Assembly (NCBI RefSeq): GCF_050003625.1
Contig: NC_134400.1
Span: forward strand, 65,275,011 to 65,339,010
Length of the DNA stretch: 64,000 nucleotides
Origin: Haematobia irritans
Lineage: Eukaryota; Arthropoda; Insecta; Diptera; Muscidae
Direction of reading: 5' to 3'
This document shows, piece after piece, positions 29,376 through 41,622 of the stretch. The translations under genes and the position numbers were made by a program. Position 1 is the first letter of the stretch; the number at the start of each line of letters is the position of its first letter. The notes beneath the pieces are model-generated. The model worked only from the letters and a program-made list of their open reading frames with translations, did not search any database and was not told where the DNA came from.

Positions 29376-32300
29376 CACTGAAAAAACAGTGAACCCTTTT
29401 CCATTGCAAAATGAACTAAACTGTAGTAATATTGACCATGATTTAGCCCTTAAGATTTTTTTCAACATGTCTAGTTTATAATTCTCTTAAATTTTAGTTA
29501 ATCTATAACATTGTATTTTAGTTCATTTTCACAACACCATAAGATTTATATACGCCTACCAAGTTAAAAAGTCAGTATTAGTTTGGTTTACCTGCTTATT
29601 TTTTGGGAAACCCGATAATAAAAAGTGGTTAACAGTCTCTTTAAAATGTCGACGACTAAACTTTTTTTAAATCAATATTACACAGTACAGAGAAATTAAA
29701 TAATTAAAGGAACAACAACCCGTTTTACTATTATGAAAATTTTCATACATTAAAATTCAGCTTTCTTTAAGCAAAAGTACTTTATTATAAAAACTTATGA
29801 TGAAAGTTCTTAATACAATGTTTTTGTGAATAAAAATTATGACCACGTGGAACAAGAAAGTAGTTTATCTTAACTCGCTATTTTGACATTTTGACTTTTC
29901 CTTAGTTTTTTATTTATCGTTAGTATATTCACATATCTTGCTGAAAAAAATGGAAGGAATAATGAAAATTGTTAAAAATTAACATGTAATAAAATACAAT
30001 TTTTAATCTCTTTAAATTAGCTTGTAACTTACCATATTTGGGGGCATTTTATTAAATGGTGTAAGGAATTCAACTTTTCTTAGATAAACGTACCTCATAA
30101 AGTTTGTACCTGAAACAATTAGAGAAATAATGAATTAAGTAATATATTAACTCATAAAACTGTGTTGTTATCGATGTGAAGGACATAATACAATAAATAT
30201 TTTTGTCAAAAGAAAGCCAAAGTTTTAATATAAAACTTACCAATTCTCTATTAAATTGTACGCTGAGGTTAAAAAGTTATGGAAATTCATTTGGGGATAG
30301 GAAACATTAAATTGGTTTCCAAAAAATCTAATTAAAGAAATAATATGCATAAAAAAACTAAATATTCTGGTTAAAAGAATGTTAAAGAAAGCTTACCAAT
30401 TCATAAAAATGTTTCCAAATTGTTATTCTGAAATTAAATATTTGTTTTTTACAATAAAAATATTAAATTTGTTTCCAAAAATATTTGATTATTGTAATAC
30501 TAAAATAAGGTATTAAAAACATGTAATTTTGATAATAAAAAGGTCATAAAAATTTAAATATTCTAGTGAAAAGAAAGCCAAATTTTAAAAGAAAACTTAC
30601 CACTTCTCTATTAAATTATACGCTGAGGAGGAATATAAAAATATGCCCGAATCCATCTTGGGGTTGCTATGAAATTAAATATTTTTCTTACAACAAAGAA
30701 AAACATTAAACTAGTTTCAAAAAAAAAATAATAATAATAATAACTAGCAAATAATGATATAAATAAAAAATATCCTTTTTAAAAGAAAACCACATTTTAA
30801 AAAGAATACTTACCAATTTATGATTAAACTATATGCTGAGGTGTAACAAAAATTTTCCAAAAATATTTGATTAAAGTAATACTAAAATAAGGTATTAAAA
30901 ACCTGTAATTTTTGACAATAAAAATGTCATTAAAACGTAAATATTCTAGTGAGAAGAAAGCCAATTTTTAAAAGAAAACTTACCACTTCTCCATTAAATT
31001 ATACGCTGAGGAGAAATATAAAAATTTGCCCGAATCTATCTGGAGTTGCTCTTAACTTAGATATTTTTTTACAACAAAGAAAAACATGAAACTTGTTAAA
31101 AAAAAAAATAATAATAATAATAATTAGCAAATAATAATATACATAAAGAATATTATTTTTTAATAGAAAACCACATTGAAAAAGAACTCTTACCTATTTA
31201 TCATTAAACTATACGCTGAGGTGTAACAAACAATTTTCCAAATTCATCTGGAGTTACTCTGAAATTGAATATTTATTTTTTACATTGAATAATAAAAATT
31301 AAATTAGATAAAACAATTTCAATATACTTTCCATTTCAGCATTTTTTTCCTAAATATTGAACATTCTTAATAACTTTTTTCTAAGCTACCGATCATCACT
31401 TCGCCATCGTACATATCATCGCTAAAATATTAATAACTTTCATTTCAAAGTTTTAATAAACAAACACCAATATATGTCTAAAAAAACCAAAATATTCCAT
31501 ACCTTTATATTCCCTTGTTGTATACTGGCTAAAAAGATGCAACAGCCCACGCCAACGCCAACTACATAACTGAAGCATGCCAAACAAAACCAAGCAAAAC
31601 CAAAACATTCCTACAACAACAAAAACACCTTCATTGAAAACAACACCTCATCCAGACAAATAAACCATTCGCCAATAATAAACACACACACAAACCACTG
31701 AAAGAACAAAAACAACCCCACGCTCAGATATACACAACATCCCCTTCACTCGCTACCATTTCTCATTATTGCATTGCATGCTCTCACTCTCAAAAAAAAT
31801 TCAAGTAACATCATCTTTACATTAAACATATTCCACTTTGGCGAGAAAGATCTCTGTACCATGCATTAGTTCATCGCATCTGTCCACAATTTACTCTAAA
31901 AACAATACTCTTAAATGCATATCAGTATAAGAACGATGAAACGTTTAACTTAAAATTAGCAAAAACTTCATGAAATGATATCTACCCATTTTTGACGAAA
32001 ATGTCTATAAATTTAATTACATGTGAACTAAAAATATTTCATTGGGAAATTTTTTACCAACAATTATTAACCATAGGAATTGTCAGTAAGAAATTGCTAT
32101 CCACTTTCAAGTTCATTTTTCGTAAAAAAATATTTTCTCATACAAAAAAATCTTATGGTAAATTGCACTTATTATTTAGAAAATACTTTACATTTCACAA
32201 GTAGTTTTATAGCATGACAAACGAATTTTTAACTACCAGTTAAGAAATTTTTTAAGAAAATTTCCATCGTATTTTGTAGGCCATGAACTAAACGATTGCT

Positions 32301-32438
32301 ACTTAGAATTTGTAAAATTTCCTTTCGAGTAGTTAATTTTCGTTGAAGATACGAAAAATGAACTAAAATTCTGGAAAATTCTTGTAATAAATTATTGTAA
32401 AAATCTTCTTAAATTTACGAGACACTTTTTTTTCTGTG
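29376..32438. mobile_element. Element E: 3.06-kb CACTG-ended non-autonomous element
   Basis: Inserted in gypsy A gag. The left end is CACTGAAAAAACAGTG and the right end, reverse-complemented, is CACAGAAAAAAAAGTG. The host gag reading closes up across it with a 2-bp overlap (CG). No transposase is present. The interior holds a tandem array of exon-like cassettes (30028-31225, minus strand) and a C/A-rich block (31520-31760). The CACTG ends and short duplication suggest a CACTA- or Chapaev-like class; this is tentative. Confidence 0.65.
30028..31225 (-). repeat. Tandem array of splice-donor-bearing cassettes
   Basis: Six related units have minus-strand donors GGTAAG at about 30237, 30393, 30597, 30809, 30979 and 31189, spaced 156-212 bp. 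Five of the six contain a CCTCAGCGTA-type core directly before the donor (the 30393 unit lacks it). Several are preceded by a TTTAATTTCAG or similar acceptor 30-95 nt upstream. A seventh, divergent unit is near 30028-30110. None has a conserved reading frame. Confidence 0.7.
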
Positions 32439-33183
32439 CGTTATTGGACACAATAATACCTGCTCTCCTTTCTTCACCCTGCTGTGAAATCTGAATTTCG
32501 TTGAGCTCAGAAACGAGGTTCTCAATTTTTGTGGCAAAGCCTGAAAGATTATTATTTCTTTGCTTCAGCCCGGTCAACTCGTCAAGTATAGCATTGGCAT
32601 TTCTTGTTGGTTTGTATGCCTTCTTTAGTGAATTTATTAATTCAGGAATTGTGGTGGGGATGGAGTCTTGTATTGTCCTGTTCTGGACTTTTAAGTCCAA
32701 TCGAGAGTTGAAAACGAACTGGAAGAAAAATGCTTTCTTCTCACTTGGGATGGTCTGAGCTACAATTTCTAAATTAGCGATGAAATTATGTAACTCTTCC
32801 CTTTTGCCACTGAAAACTGGCACCAATTTCGTAATTGCAGATAGCTCTGCAATATCCATGGCTGCAATTGTTGGTGTGGACAAATTTGAATTCGTAGCCT
32901 GATTTAACTGGTCTGATGTCGCAGACTGATCCAAAGTTGTTGAGTGGCCTCCTTTGGAATGAATTCCCAAAAGTTCTACCGCCTCGTTCCTTAATCTCTT
33001 ATACCTAGTCAGCAAATCTCCTAATTCTGGGAGATCTTTTCGATCCACTAATTGTTTAAATTCCTCTTGAAGTAACTGCAAATCCTTAAATTTTGAATCT
33101 ATTGTCTCTCTTGTATATGGCCTATTTATAGATTTCTTCGCATTAGCTATAATATTTTCTAGTGAGCTGAAAACACCATCCAT
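32439..33183 (-). pseudogene. Gypsy A gag N-terminus
   Basis: The reading starts MDGVFSSLENIIANAKK at 33183 and contains FKDLQLLQEEFKQLVDRKDLP, a Ser/Thr/Gln linker and the capsid segment LVPVFSGKREELHNFIANLEIVA with VQNRTIQDSIPTT. It ends at the element E insertion (32438/32439); the last codons as read (KKKCLVNLRRFLQ) belong to the insert. The coiled N-terminal half is typical of 412-type gag as I know it. Confidence 0.7.
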
Positions 33184-33358
33184 GCCCCATTTATGATTTT
33201 GTTTATTTGTATATAATTTTTTTTCTTTTTTTGTTTACTTATACATTAATGTTTTAATTTTAACTTCAAAATTTAATTCAATTTTATACAGTAGTTTTTG
33301 TGTATATTTTTGGGTGTGTTATATTTTTTTTTTGTTTTTTTATTTCTATTATTACAAT

Positions 33359-33550
33359 TTAACCAAGTACATTGGTTCTTATCTGCCTCCTAATTTGTGT
33401 CTTTACATATTTTTTTAAATAGCGTACAATTAGGGTTATTATTATCGCGGTTATAATAACAATAAGAATTTCTAAACTTATGCAAACCGCCTTAGGAGCA
33501 CTGGTATTCGCCTGAATCACTTCAGTGACCTTTGTTTGGGCGTTTCCCAT
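33359..33550 (-). CDS. Small putative myristoylated membrane protein upstream of gypsy A gag
   Basis: A 63-codon reading in the same orientation as gag, ending 175 bp before the gag start. It begins MGNAQT, which fits the N-myristoylation consensus (Gly2, Thr6). A single hydrophobic segment of about 24 residues follows (about 22-46, [19 protein letters not shown]), then a basic tail ([13 protein letters not shown]). This suggests a small membrane-anchored accessory protein. I do not recognise a family. The ORF is short and the sequence A/T-rich, so chance cannot be excluded, but acylation site, membrane segment and basic tail together are suggestive. Confidence 0.45.
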   Translation of the reverse strand: MGNAQTKVTEVIQANTSAPKAVCISLEILIVIITAIIITLIVRYLKKYVKTQIRRQIRTNVLG

Positions 33551-33581
33551 GATAGAAATATTTATTACTATACTATATTGG

Positions 33582-34337
<756 letters not shown>

Positions 34338-34925
34338 AAATCACATCGTTCCATAACAACGCGATTCCAACTAAAAAAACAACCCACGCGCAAACACATC
34401 GATTACATCGATGACAGATAGCGATTACAGGTAGATAAAAGAAATATAGGAAATTTTCCTATATTCTAACAAGTGTGTTTCCTTAAGTATTGAAAGGATT
34501 GAATACTTCTTAGTACGAGTGAACTAAAATATTTTTCTATGCCAAGTGTGATTCGTATGTATGATAAGCTTTCTATAATAAAGGAAGTCAGAATTATCAT
34601 TTTATAAGAAATCTTACTAAATATGAGGAAACTTGGTTTTAGTTCGGTTTTTGTTTATTTTTCTGAATGCTTTGTTATCAGTGAATAAAATTTTCTTTTT
34701 CGGTAGTAAATTTTTATACCCAGCGAAGAAAACAGTATTAGTAAAATGCCATGCCTTATTCTAGTTAATAAACTATTCCTAACTGCTTTCAATTTAGGAT
34801 TTTTTTTACTGAAACAAGTAAATTTTATTATTTCACACAAATATTTAACTGAATGGAAATAAAACGGTTAACTAAATTGATGAACATTTTTTCCTTTAGT
34901 TTCGAAGACACTTTTTTCTGGGTGT
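34338..34925. repeat. Dispersed repeat, copy 1
   Basis: Extended similarity to 50664-51117: both contain CCATAACAAnnCGATTCCAAC, TTTCCTATATTCTAACAAGTG, GTGAACTAAAATAT, TCTATAATAAAGGAAGTCAG and CTGAAACAAGTAAATTTTATT in the same order. It has no coding content. The right edge near 34911 has a CACTTTTTTCTGG motif resembling the ends of element E. Confidence 0.7.
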
Positions 34926-37900
34926 TTTCTTACTGTTTACTGTTTACAGGTAATTAAGCGGATATCCTAGGAAAATGTTCTAAAAACGGTAAGTTAAAAA
35001 TCAATACGTACATGGAAATCGGCATTATTCATATTTTTTTTTTATAATTTTGCAATTTAAGATGCATACAATGGAAAACCACAAATACTTGCCAAATCGA
35101 TGGAAAATGGACAACAATTCAATGGACATAAAAACTTGTGGTATATATATACCTCATATGGATAGAAAACATGGCCACAGTATTAAAAATTAATTAGTTT
35201 AGTCTTACTAACTAAGAATAATACTCTAACTACATCCAATGTGTGAATAAAATTATTTCCATTATTGTATATTATTAGCAATTGGTTTGTGTAATATAAT
35301 AATACGTTCTTGAAATAAAGTAGTGGTGGTTATAGAAATTTGAACTTTATTGTACGAAAAATTTCTTATTTGTATTAAGGCTCATTGTAGCTTTGATTCC
35401 TTAATTTCTCTAATTTGTTAAAAATTACACTGACAAACAGTTTATTAGAAACCTCCTTTATAATATAGGTTTCCCATAAAATTTTTCCGAATAGCAGGAA
35501 TATTTTGAAAGACTGTGAATAATATCATCCCATATCGTAGTAAAAATGAACTAAAATACAATGCAATGTATGTAAGAGAAAGAGATTGATGAGTCGGCGA
35601 TAGAGTCATTCGGACGTTGGCTAAGACAAAGATAACATCGCTTATCTTTATGAAACGAAATTGTTTAACAAAATTTAGAGAAAAAATGTTATATTACATC
35701 AGAAATAAAATTCATAATAAGAAACTGAGATATTAATTCGCGACGTGTAATGCCCAGACATAATATTAAAAAATAGTATCCCAGATGTACCCTTAAAAAA
35801 AATTTTGCTAAATTTTTCTACCGGAACTTTGTAACGTCTGAGACAATAGCAAAATTCTAAGACTTTTTGAAAAGAAAAGTGAAAACAATAATGTATTTGA
35901 ACATAATCTCTATCTGACTGCCTGTAATCTATAACAAAAGATAACAAAATTAACTGACAACCAAAAATAAGTTTATGGGAGAAAATGTATATGAATATGA
36001 AAGAAAACACGAAATAAGAACAAATACATCGGTACATGTGAACAATTCTGTTAACTGCAAAAAAAAGAAAATAGAAGCAAGTTATGTGTGACGAAAAATC
36101 AAGTCCGAAGTGAAGAAGAAGAAACATCAAGAAGGCATGTGAAACGGGATGTCCCTCTCCTCTTCCACCAGTCCTGCTTTTATTTTACAATAAATCAATT
36201 TTATAAATTTTACAATAAAAATGTTTTTATCTACATTTTATAAATCTTGCCCGAATTTTATCTAAATTTTATAAATTTCGTCTGAATTTTATCTAAATTG
36301 TGTGTTCTGAATTTGATATGAATTAATAAAATAAGACAAAACACAATAGAAAAGAAATGTCAAAATAGGTTAAACCTCTTTTTATATTGCTTTAGTTACT
36401 ACTATTTTTTCAATTGTAGGAATAATGTATGTAAAACTAAAATTTTGAGCCCAAATGTATTTATTTTCTGACATATATCTTATTTGCATGATTTTTTTAA
36501 TGTAGGAAGTTAATTTATATTGAAGTAAATTGAATTAAAAACAAATAATTAAAACAAGAAAAATAAGAAAACCCAAATAATCAAAACAAAAAAAATCTCT
36601 GCAGAAAGAAAGAAAAAGAAGAGAAAGAATGATTTTTTTAATAATCTTTTCAATGATATGCATGTTAATGTTATTTACATTTCAAGAGAGTAAATATTTG
36701 TGGAATGCGTTATACTCATCATGATGCTGGCGCCAACATCCCGTAAAGAGTGGTGAGTTAAGAGTAAAATTAAGAGATTTGTTTAACAAAAATAATAAGC
36801 CACAACAATAAGCCTGGGTTCGAAGCACACCCAAAGAAAAAAAATGTTATTAATTTAAAATCGATACTGTTTACTATTCTCTTTGAGTCACCCTATAAAC
36901 AACAAAGTAGTATATAAAAATTTGAAATTTTATTATGAAATCTATTAGTATTATTATTATTATTAGGAATTAAAAGGAATATTTAAATTTTGGTTATATA
37001 CACATAAACACTAAATAATGAGTTGTATCGTAAATCTACATATTATATTTAAAATAAAATCAGTGATTTGAAAAAAAACAACGAATAAATAAATGAAAAC
37101 TTTTGCCTTGGTTTATTTCTATTTTTTGCCATGTTTGAGTAAATAATTTAGATAGGTGATGTTGGTTAATGACAGGATGATATGATTTTGTTGCAATGCA
37201 TGCTAAATTAATGGACAGTTGGGGGTTTAACTTAGGCTGCTGGTCTTAGCGATAGGGAACCGATCTTATAGATACTGGACTAAGAGATGGTTACTGGATG
37301 CATAAGCGTAGGAAGGCCTCTGGGGAAGAGGCTTGGCCTTTTTACGATTTTACATTTTTATAAAAATTAAACAAGTATATACTCGTAGAACGCACAAAGT
37401 TTCACTAAAGACTTTCATGCACAATCGAATTACTTGGGTTGTGGTAGAAGTCTGATATTTATGAAATAAAGCTGTGGTTGAACTTATAATTTAGTTGAAT
37501 AAAAAATAGTAATTGATATTAAAACTATTCTTTCATAAATTAATATCTTAATAATGCTGCCAAAAAGCGTCGCCAAAAACGAAGTGAAAATGTTCTTTTT
37601 GGGTCTGGAAGTGGTACAAAATTGGCGGAGAAGCGATGAATGTAATATGAACTTGTCGTAGAACGAATGTCCACCGTTTCAACAACCGTTGCAATGAATT
37701 TGCATCACTTCTTAAGGTTTGATCTGAATTCAGTGTTTTGAATGTGAATTAAAAATTTTGTGATATTTTCCCAAATAAATAATTTTTATACTTTTTTATG
37801 ATTTCTAATGCATTCTAACGCTTGTTTGAAACGTTTTTTCAAATATTATCGATTTTTCTATAATGGATTTAACATTTTTGTGGCAAAATTTGAATAATTT

Positions 37901-37985
37901 GTACCATTTTATTTATTCTTACTCTTTTTTTTAACTATTTAAAAAAAGAAAACAAAAAATTACGCATTAAAATATAAAAAAAAAT
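34926..37985. other. Unassigned A/T-rich spacer
   Basis: About 3 kb with no convincing gene. A 143-codon minus reading (35699-36130) is hydrophobic and Phe/Ser-rich without a domain and is judged chance. Short ATT and AAAT runs occur (about 36940-36965). Confidence 0.5.
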
Positions 37986-38096
37986 AAGTAAAAAACTTCC
38001 TGTGTAGTTAAAATAGTTAACTTCTTTGTGAGGACATTTTTGGAAGTGCTTTTAAAGTTGTGCCTTTAGAACAACTCCCAATTTTTTGCTGGGAAA
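37986..38096 (+). repeat. Dispersed repeat, copy of the 63862-63985 family
   Basis: Contains TTCCTGTGTAGTTAAAATAG, GGAAGTGCTTTTAAAGTTGT and AACAACTCCCAATTTTTTGC. These are in the same order as the reverse complement of 63862-63985. The end also matches 4936-4962. Confidence 0.7.
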
Positions 38097-38106
38097 AGTG
38101 TGGAAC

Positions 38107-38544
38107 TACCCTATGGGAAATGGATCAAGCACAGAACTGGTACAGAACTAGTCCCAGGTGTGTATGGATCAGTCCCAGTTCTGATCAAAACGTATGGAAG
38201 GGACCGTCCACTTTAACATGGGTTTGTCATTGGCGGAGTAAACTTACATTTTAGGACGCGTCTTGGACTCATCCCAAAGGACACGTTCTGGGACAATTTA
38301 GCAGGAGCAGCCCATAAACAGGTCCTCAGGAACCAGTCTCGGACAAACTCTTAGAAATCTCTTTCAATTTGGGCTCCTAATTGAACCCGAAATGAAAAAA
38401 AAAAAACTTTTGAAATACGTCGAACAAAAGGTTATTCTGATAATTTTATTTCACTAAATGTGAAAATTGCAACTAACTGGAGCAGAGGTACCAGTTCTGT
38501 GATAGGTCCGTTAGTGGCAATTTGCACCAATTTCCCGTAGGGTA
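38107..38544. mobile_element. 438-bp inverted-repeat element
   Basis: The left end TACCCTATGGGAAATGG and the right end CCAATTTCCCGTAGGGTA are imperfect inverted repeats. The interior is unusually G/C-rich for the region, with repeated GGTACCAGTTCTG-type motifs and no ORF of note (a 64-codon reading is not convincing). It abuts the repeat at 37986-38096. No target duplication is clear. Confidence 0.6.
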
Positions 38545-38809
38545 CTTTTAGTTGCTTTATTATAAATTGATTGTCGAGTTATTTTTATGTCTATTTTTTT
38601 ATTCAATTTTACGAAATAAAACATTAGTTGAACCTATAAGTTCAGTCTATAAAGTTTTAGCTAGGGGGGCTATATTCCCCCCTAGGAAAATTGTCTAGCT
38701 ACGCTAATGACTGGATGTGATGTGTACTGTTAAAGGGAGGGTTAGTCCAACTAGGGTCAGCAACAGACAGACGGACTTAATGACATATTTGCAATTGGAA
38801 GTAAAGTTA
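38545..38809. other. Spacer with a 9-bp perfect hairpin
   Basis: Contains CTAGGGGGG and CCCCCCTAG separated by 7 nt (38661-38669 and 38677-38685), a strong hairpin in otherwise A/T-rich DNA. No gene was seen. Confidence 0.6.
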
Positions 38810-39950
38810 CACGCAGAGAAGAAACATGATTGTCACAATCATATTCGAAGAGCAAAATAATATGATAGCAGCTATTTTTGCGGCGACCATGTAACATTTT
38901 AACCTGCAACCATGTTGGCTCAGTGAACATGGTTCTAAGAAAAATACAATTGTCCTCATCTAAAATGTTATTATATTGATAAAAAGAATTTTGTTTCCAT
39001 TAAAAGACAATGGACACGATCTAAAATGTTATGTTATTCGTCAAAAATGTTTTTCTTCTAGTTAAAAGAACATGGTCACAACCTAAAATGTTTTGATTTT
39101 TATGAAAAAACTTTTTTCGTCGTCGAAAAAAGGACGCCACTTGAGAAAAGAAACCACAAAATCAACTTTATTTATTTGTTTTTATTTATTTATAAACTAA
39201 TTCATTGTTTATTTGTATTTATAATGTCGTGCAAGCAAACATCACATATTTTTACACACTCTAGTTTGGTTCAATTTCAACAATAAGTAATCATACCATA
39301 TTTACTTCGTGCCCATCAAATGTACAAACGCAGACATCATGTAACTGCAAATAAAAATAAATTATACCATATATCAAAATGCAGAACAAAAACCAGGTAC
39401 ATTTTTTTCAATTACGCTTTCCTTTTTTGTATTCACATAAAACCACGTGCCATTTCTGAATAAATAAATTAACACAAAACACAATAATTCCGTATTCTCC
39501 CTCCATTCCAAGAAACAATCATCACACGACTGACGCGCAAAATTAAAATCGTGTGTACCTGCTCAATGTTTTTATAAAATTCTTGTCGCTGCAAAAAAAA
39601 TAAATGGTCACGAAAACAATCTACATGGTCTTTATGACCATGTAATGGTTGTAGACATGTCTATAGGTAAACTATCAAAATACCTTTTTCTCTGCAAAAA
39701 AGTAAAAAAATGGAATAGTCAGGTACATGATTTTCCTGACCATATAATGATCTCAAATTCTATCATTTAAATAATAGAACATGTTTGCGGCATTTGAGAA
39801 CCATTTAAATGCTTATTGCCAACATATATTTTTCTCCGCTCGAAAATTATTTTTACAAAGACAAAAAATGGTTTTCGCGACAATTACATACTCTAAATAA
39901 GCATTAAGTGGATGCGGCAACCATGTCCAAACATGTTTTTTCTGTGCGTG
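38810..39950. mobile_element. 1.14-kb inverted-repeat element
   Basis: Left end CACGCAGAGAAGAAACATG and right end (reverse complement) CACGCACAGAAAAAACATG form 19-bp inverted repeats with two mismatches. The interior has repeated AACATGnTC and ACCATGT motifs facing both ways and no ORF. The CACAGAAAAAA core resembles the ends of element E. No clear target duplication. Confidence 0.65.
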
Positions 39951-40395
39951 CATTTGCTTATTTATGGAGTAAAACAAAAATCATTTATTGATATAGTGAA
40001 TATAGGGAATACACAGAAAAAAATTTTCCGTAGTTAAACTAATGCTAAAAGTAACTTATTTCTATAGGAAAAAAATTATTTGCTAGTAGTTAATTTTTAT
40101 TATTTTTTTCGAAATTTTCTACAGCTTAATGAAATCTTAGCTTTATTAAGTATGTCTCAAAAATTTTATGAACTAAACGTGGGTATAAAGTTCAATGACC
40201 GTACACATAAGTTCAATATGAACTAAAGCAAACGAAGATTTTCGTACGATTCCCAAAAATAGTAAGAATGAACTACTGTATAGTTAAAATGGTGATGATT
40301 TGGCGCCAATGACTTTCTTCTTTATTTTTAGTTCATTTTTTCTTCCATGAGAGGATGTAATTTCGTGAACTGCAGTTGAAAAGTTTAACAAGGCA
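39951..40395. repeat. Possible fragment related to element E
   Basis: Near 40014 a CACAGAAAAAAA motif starts a stretch with repeated TGAACTAAA motifs on both strands, as at the ends of element E (29400-29530, 32340-32370). No gene. The relation is tentative. Confidence 0.3.
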
Positions 40396-41237
40396 TTAAA
40401 TTTTCCTGGTTTTAACCACGCTTTGTGGAAATCTCAAATTGTAGAGCAAAACAGTACAATTTTTATTTGTGGCTAAGACAGGTGTATCATCAGCAAATGT
40501 TCCAATAACAGCAGTTTCTGTTTGGGGAATATCAGATGTGAATAAAAGGTATAGGATTGGGCCCATTACACTACCTTGGGGGACACCAGTTCTTATAGGG
40601 TTCAACTCACTCATTTCGCCAGATTCATGAACATAAAACAGTGTATTTTCTAGGTACGATTTAATAAACAGGTAGTAATTTATGGGAAGAAGTCTCTTGA
40701 TTTTGTACAACAACCCATCGTGCCAAACTTTGTCAAAAGCATGGGAAATATCTAGAAAATCTGAGGTGCAATAGCTTTTGGATTCAAAAGCCGCATTGAT
40801 TGTCTCGACAAGACGATGTATTTGTTCTATGGTTCCATGTTTTTTCTGAAACCAAATTGTTGATTTGGAATAATATGCTCAGTTTCAATAATAGGCATTC
40901 GCCTGCTATTAAAAAGCGTTTCTATTAGCTTCGATAGTATGGGTAGTAGGCTTATTGGTCGATACGACTTTACTTGATGGACAGGTTTTCCAGGTTTTTG
41001 TATCATTATAATTTGTTCTACTTTCCATTGTGGAGGGATAAAATTTCGAGTCAGACAAGCATTAAAGATAAAAGTGATGCAGTCTACGCCTTCAGTTGGT
41101 AGTTCTTTCAGTATTTTAGGAGTGATTAAATCATAACCTGGTGCTTTACCAGATTTTAAAGACTTTATTGCTTGTAAAACTTCATTTTTTGTGAATTTCT
41201 TAATAGGTAATTCAAGCTGGTGTGTTTTATTTAGGTA
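40396..41237 (-). pseudogene. Jockey ORF2 reverse transcriptase fragment
   Basis: The upstream reading (40827-41237) has LKSGKAPGYDLITPKILKEL, the PPQWK block, YRPISLLPILSKLIE and QQFGFRKN. The downstream one (40396-40713) has TGVPQGSVMGPILYLLFTSD and the catalytic box FADDT, an expected Jockey variant of YADD. The region between (40714-40826), with the first catalytic Asp and a HDGLLYK-like block, is out of frame. The reading ends at KTRKI without a thumb domain. It joins the upstream linker across the TA-flanked insert at 41238-43814. Confidence 0.75.
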
Positions 41238-41542
41238 CACCCTCAAAAAAAATCTCTTCTCTAACATATGTTCCAAACATATTTTGCAGGAAGCACATAT
41301 ATTATTGGATACTGCCGAAACATTAATATGTTTGTTTTATGTGAAAATATTATATGTTTGGAAGCATTTTGAGCCCAAAAATATTATATGCTTGGAAGAA
41401 TTTTCCCCAAAGAAGATTGTGCTCATTCTCTCACATAATTTTCGCTTCCACGAAATTTTTTAGTTCTTGGCACCTTTTTCTGTAATACAAATAATGTTGA
41501 AGAAATTATTCAATTTTATAATTTTTTTAAAATTTTACCTTT

Positions 41543-41622
41543 AGCCTGGACGGAGAATCGAACCGAGGACCATACAGTTTGTAAGCCAACATACTATCCA
41601 CTGGGCTACGTAGCCCAGTGCC
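41543..41622 (-). ncRNA. tRNA-like module (SINE head or tRNA pseudogene)
   Basis: On the minus strand TAGCCCAGTGGATAG (41594-41608) is a perfect-looking A box. GGTTCGATTCTC (41553-41564) is a good B box at tRNA-like spacing. The T arm is poorly paired, so it is not a working tRNA. The A-box end lies inside a 22-bp palindrome (41599-41620) whose 20-base core is ACTGGGCTACGTAGCCCAGT. The related element at 58302-59292 carries a decayed version at the same relative place. Confidence 0.55.

Larger units (their letters stand above)
6396..33550 (-). mobile_element. Gypsy A: 412/mdg1-type Ty3/gypsy element, multiply interrupted
   Basis: One minus-strand LTR retrotransposon can be followed from right to left: a small leader ORF (33359-33550), gag (32439-33183 and 28872-29375), protease, RT and RNase H (14639-16850), integrase zinc finger (14126-14638) and integrase core plus C-terminus (6396-7203). 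It is interrupted by element E in gag, gypsy C between gag and protease, a 560-bp element in the integrase, and gypsy B in the integrase core. Readings resume exactly at the target duplications of the inserts. The HHETLGTIERNHRVLNEY integrase block and the Asn-rich gag tail suggest the 412/mdg1 group. Several frameshifts show it is dead. Confidence 0.8.

Noticed and set aside
35699..36130. 143-codon minus-strand ORF
   Set aside because: Low-complexity, Phe/Tyr/Ser-rich translation of A/T-rich DNA with no domain, repeat relation or neighbouring coding part.
38060..38254. 64-codon Trp/Cys-rich ORF
   Set aside because: It spans the boundary between a dispersed repeat and an inverted-repeat element, so the reading is accidental.
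41543..41622. Functional tRNA gene
   Set aside because: A and B boxes are good but the T and acceptor stems do not pair properly, and the module lies inside a repeat family.
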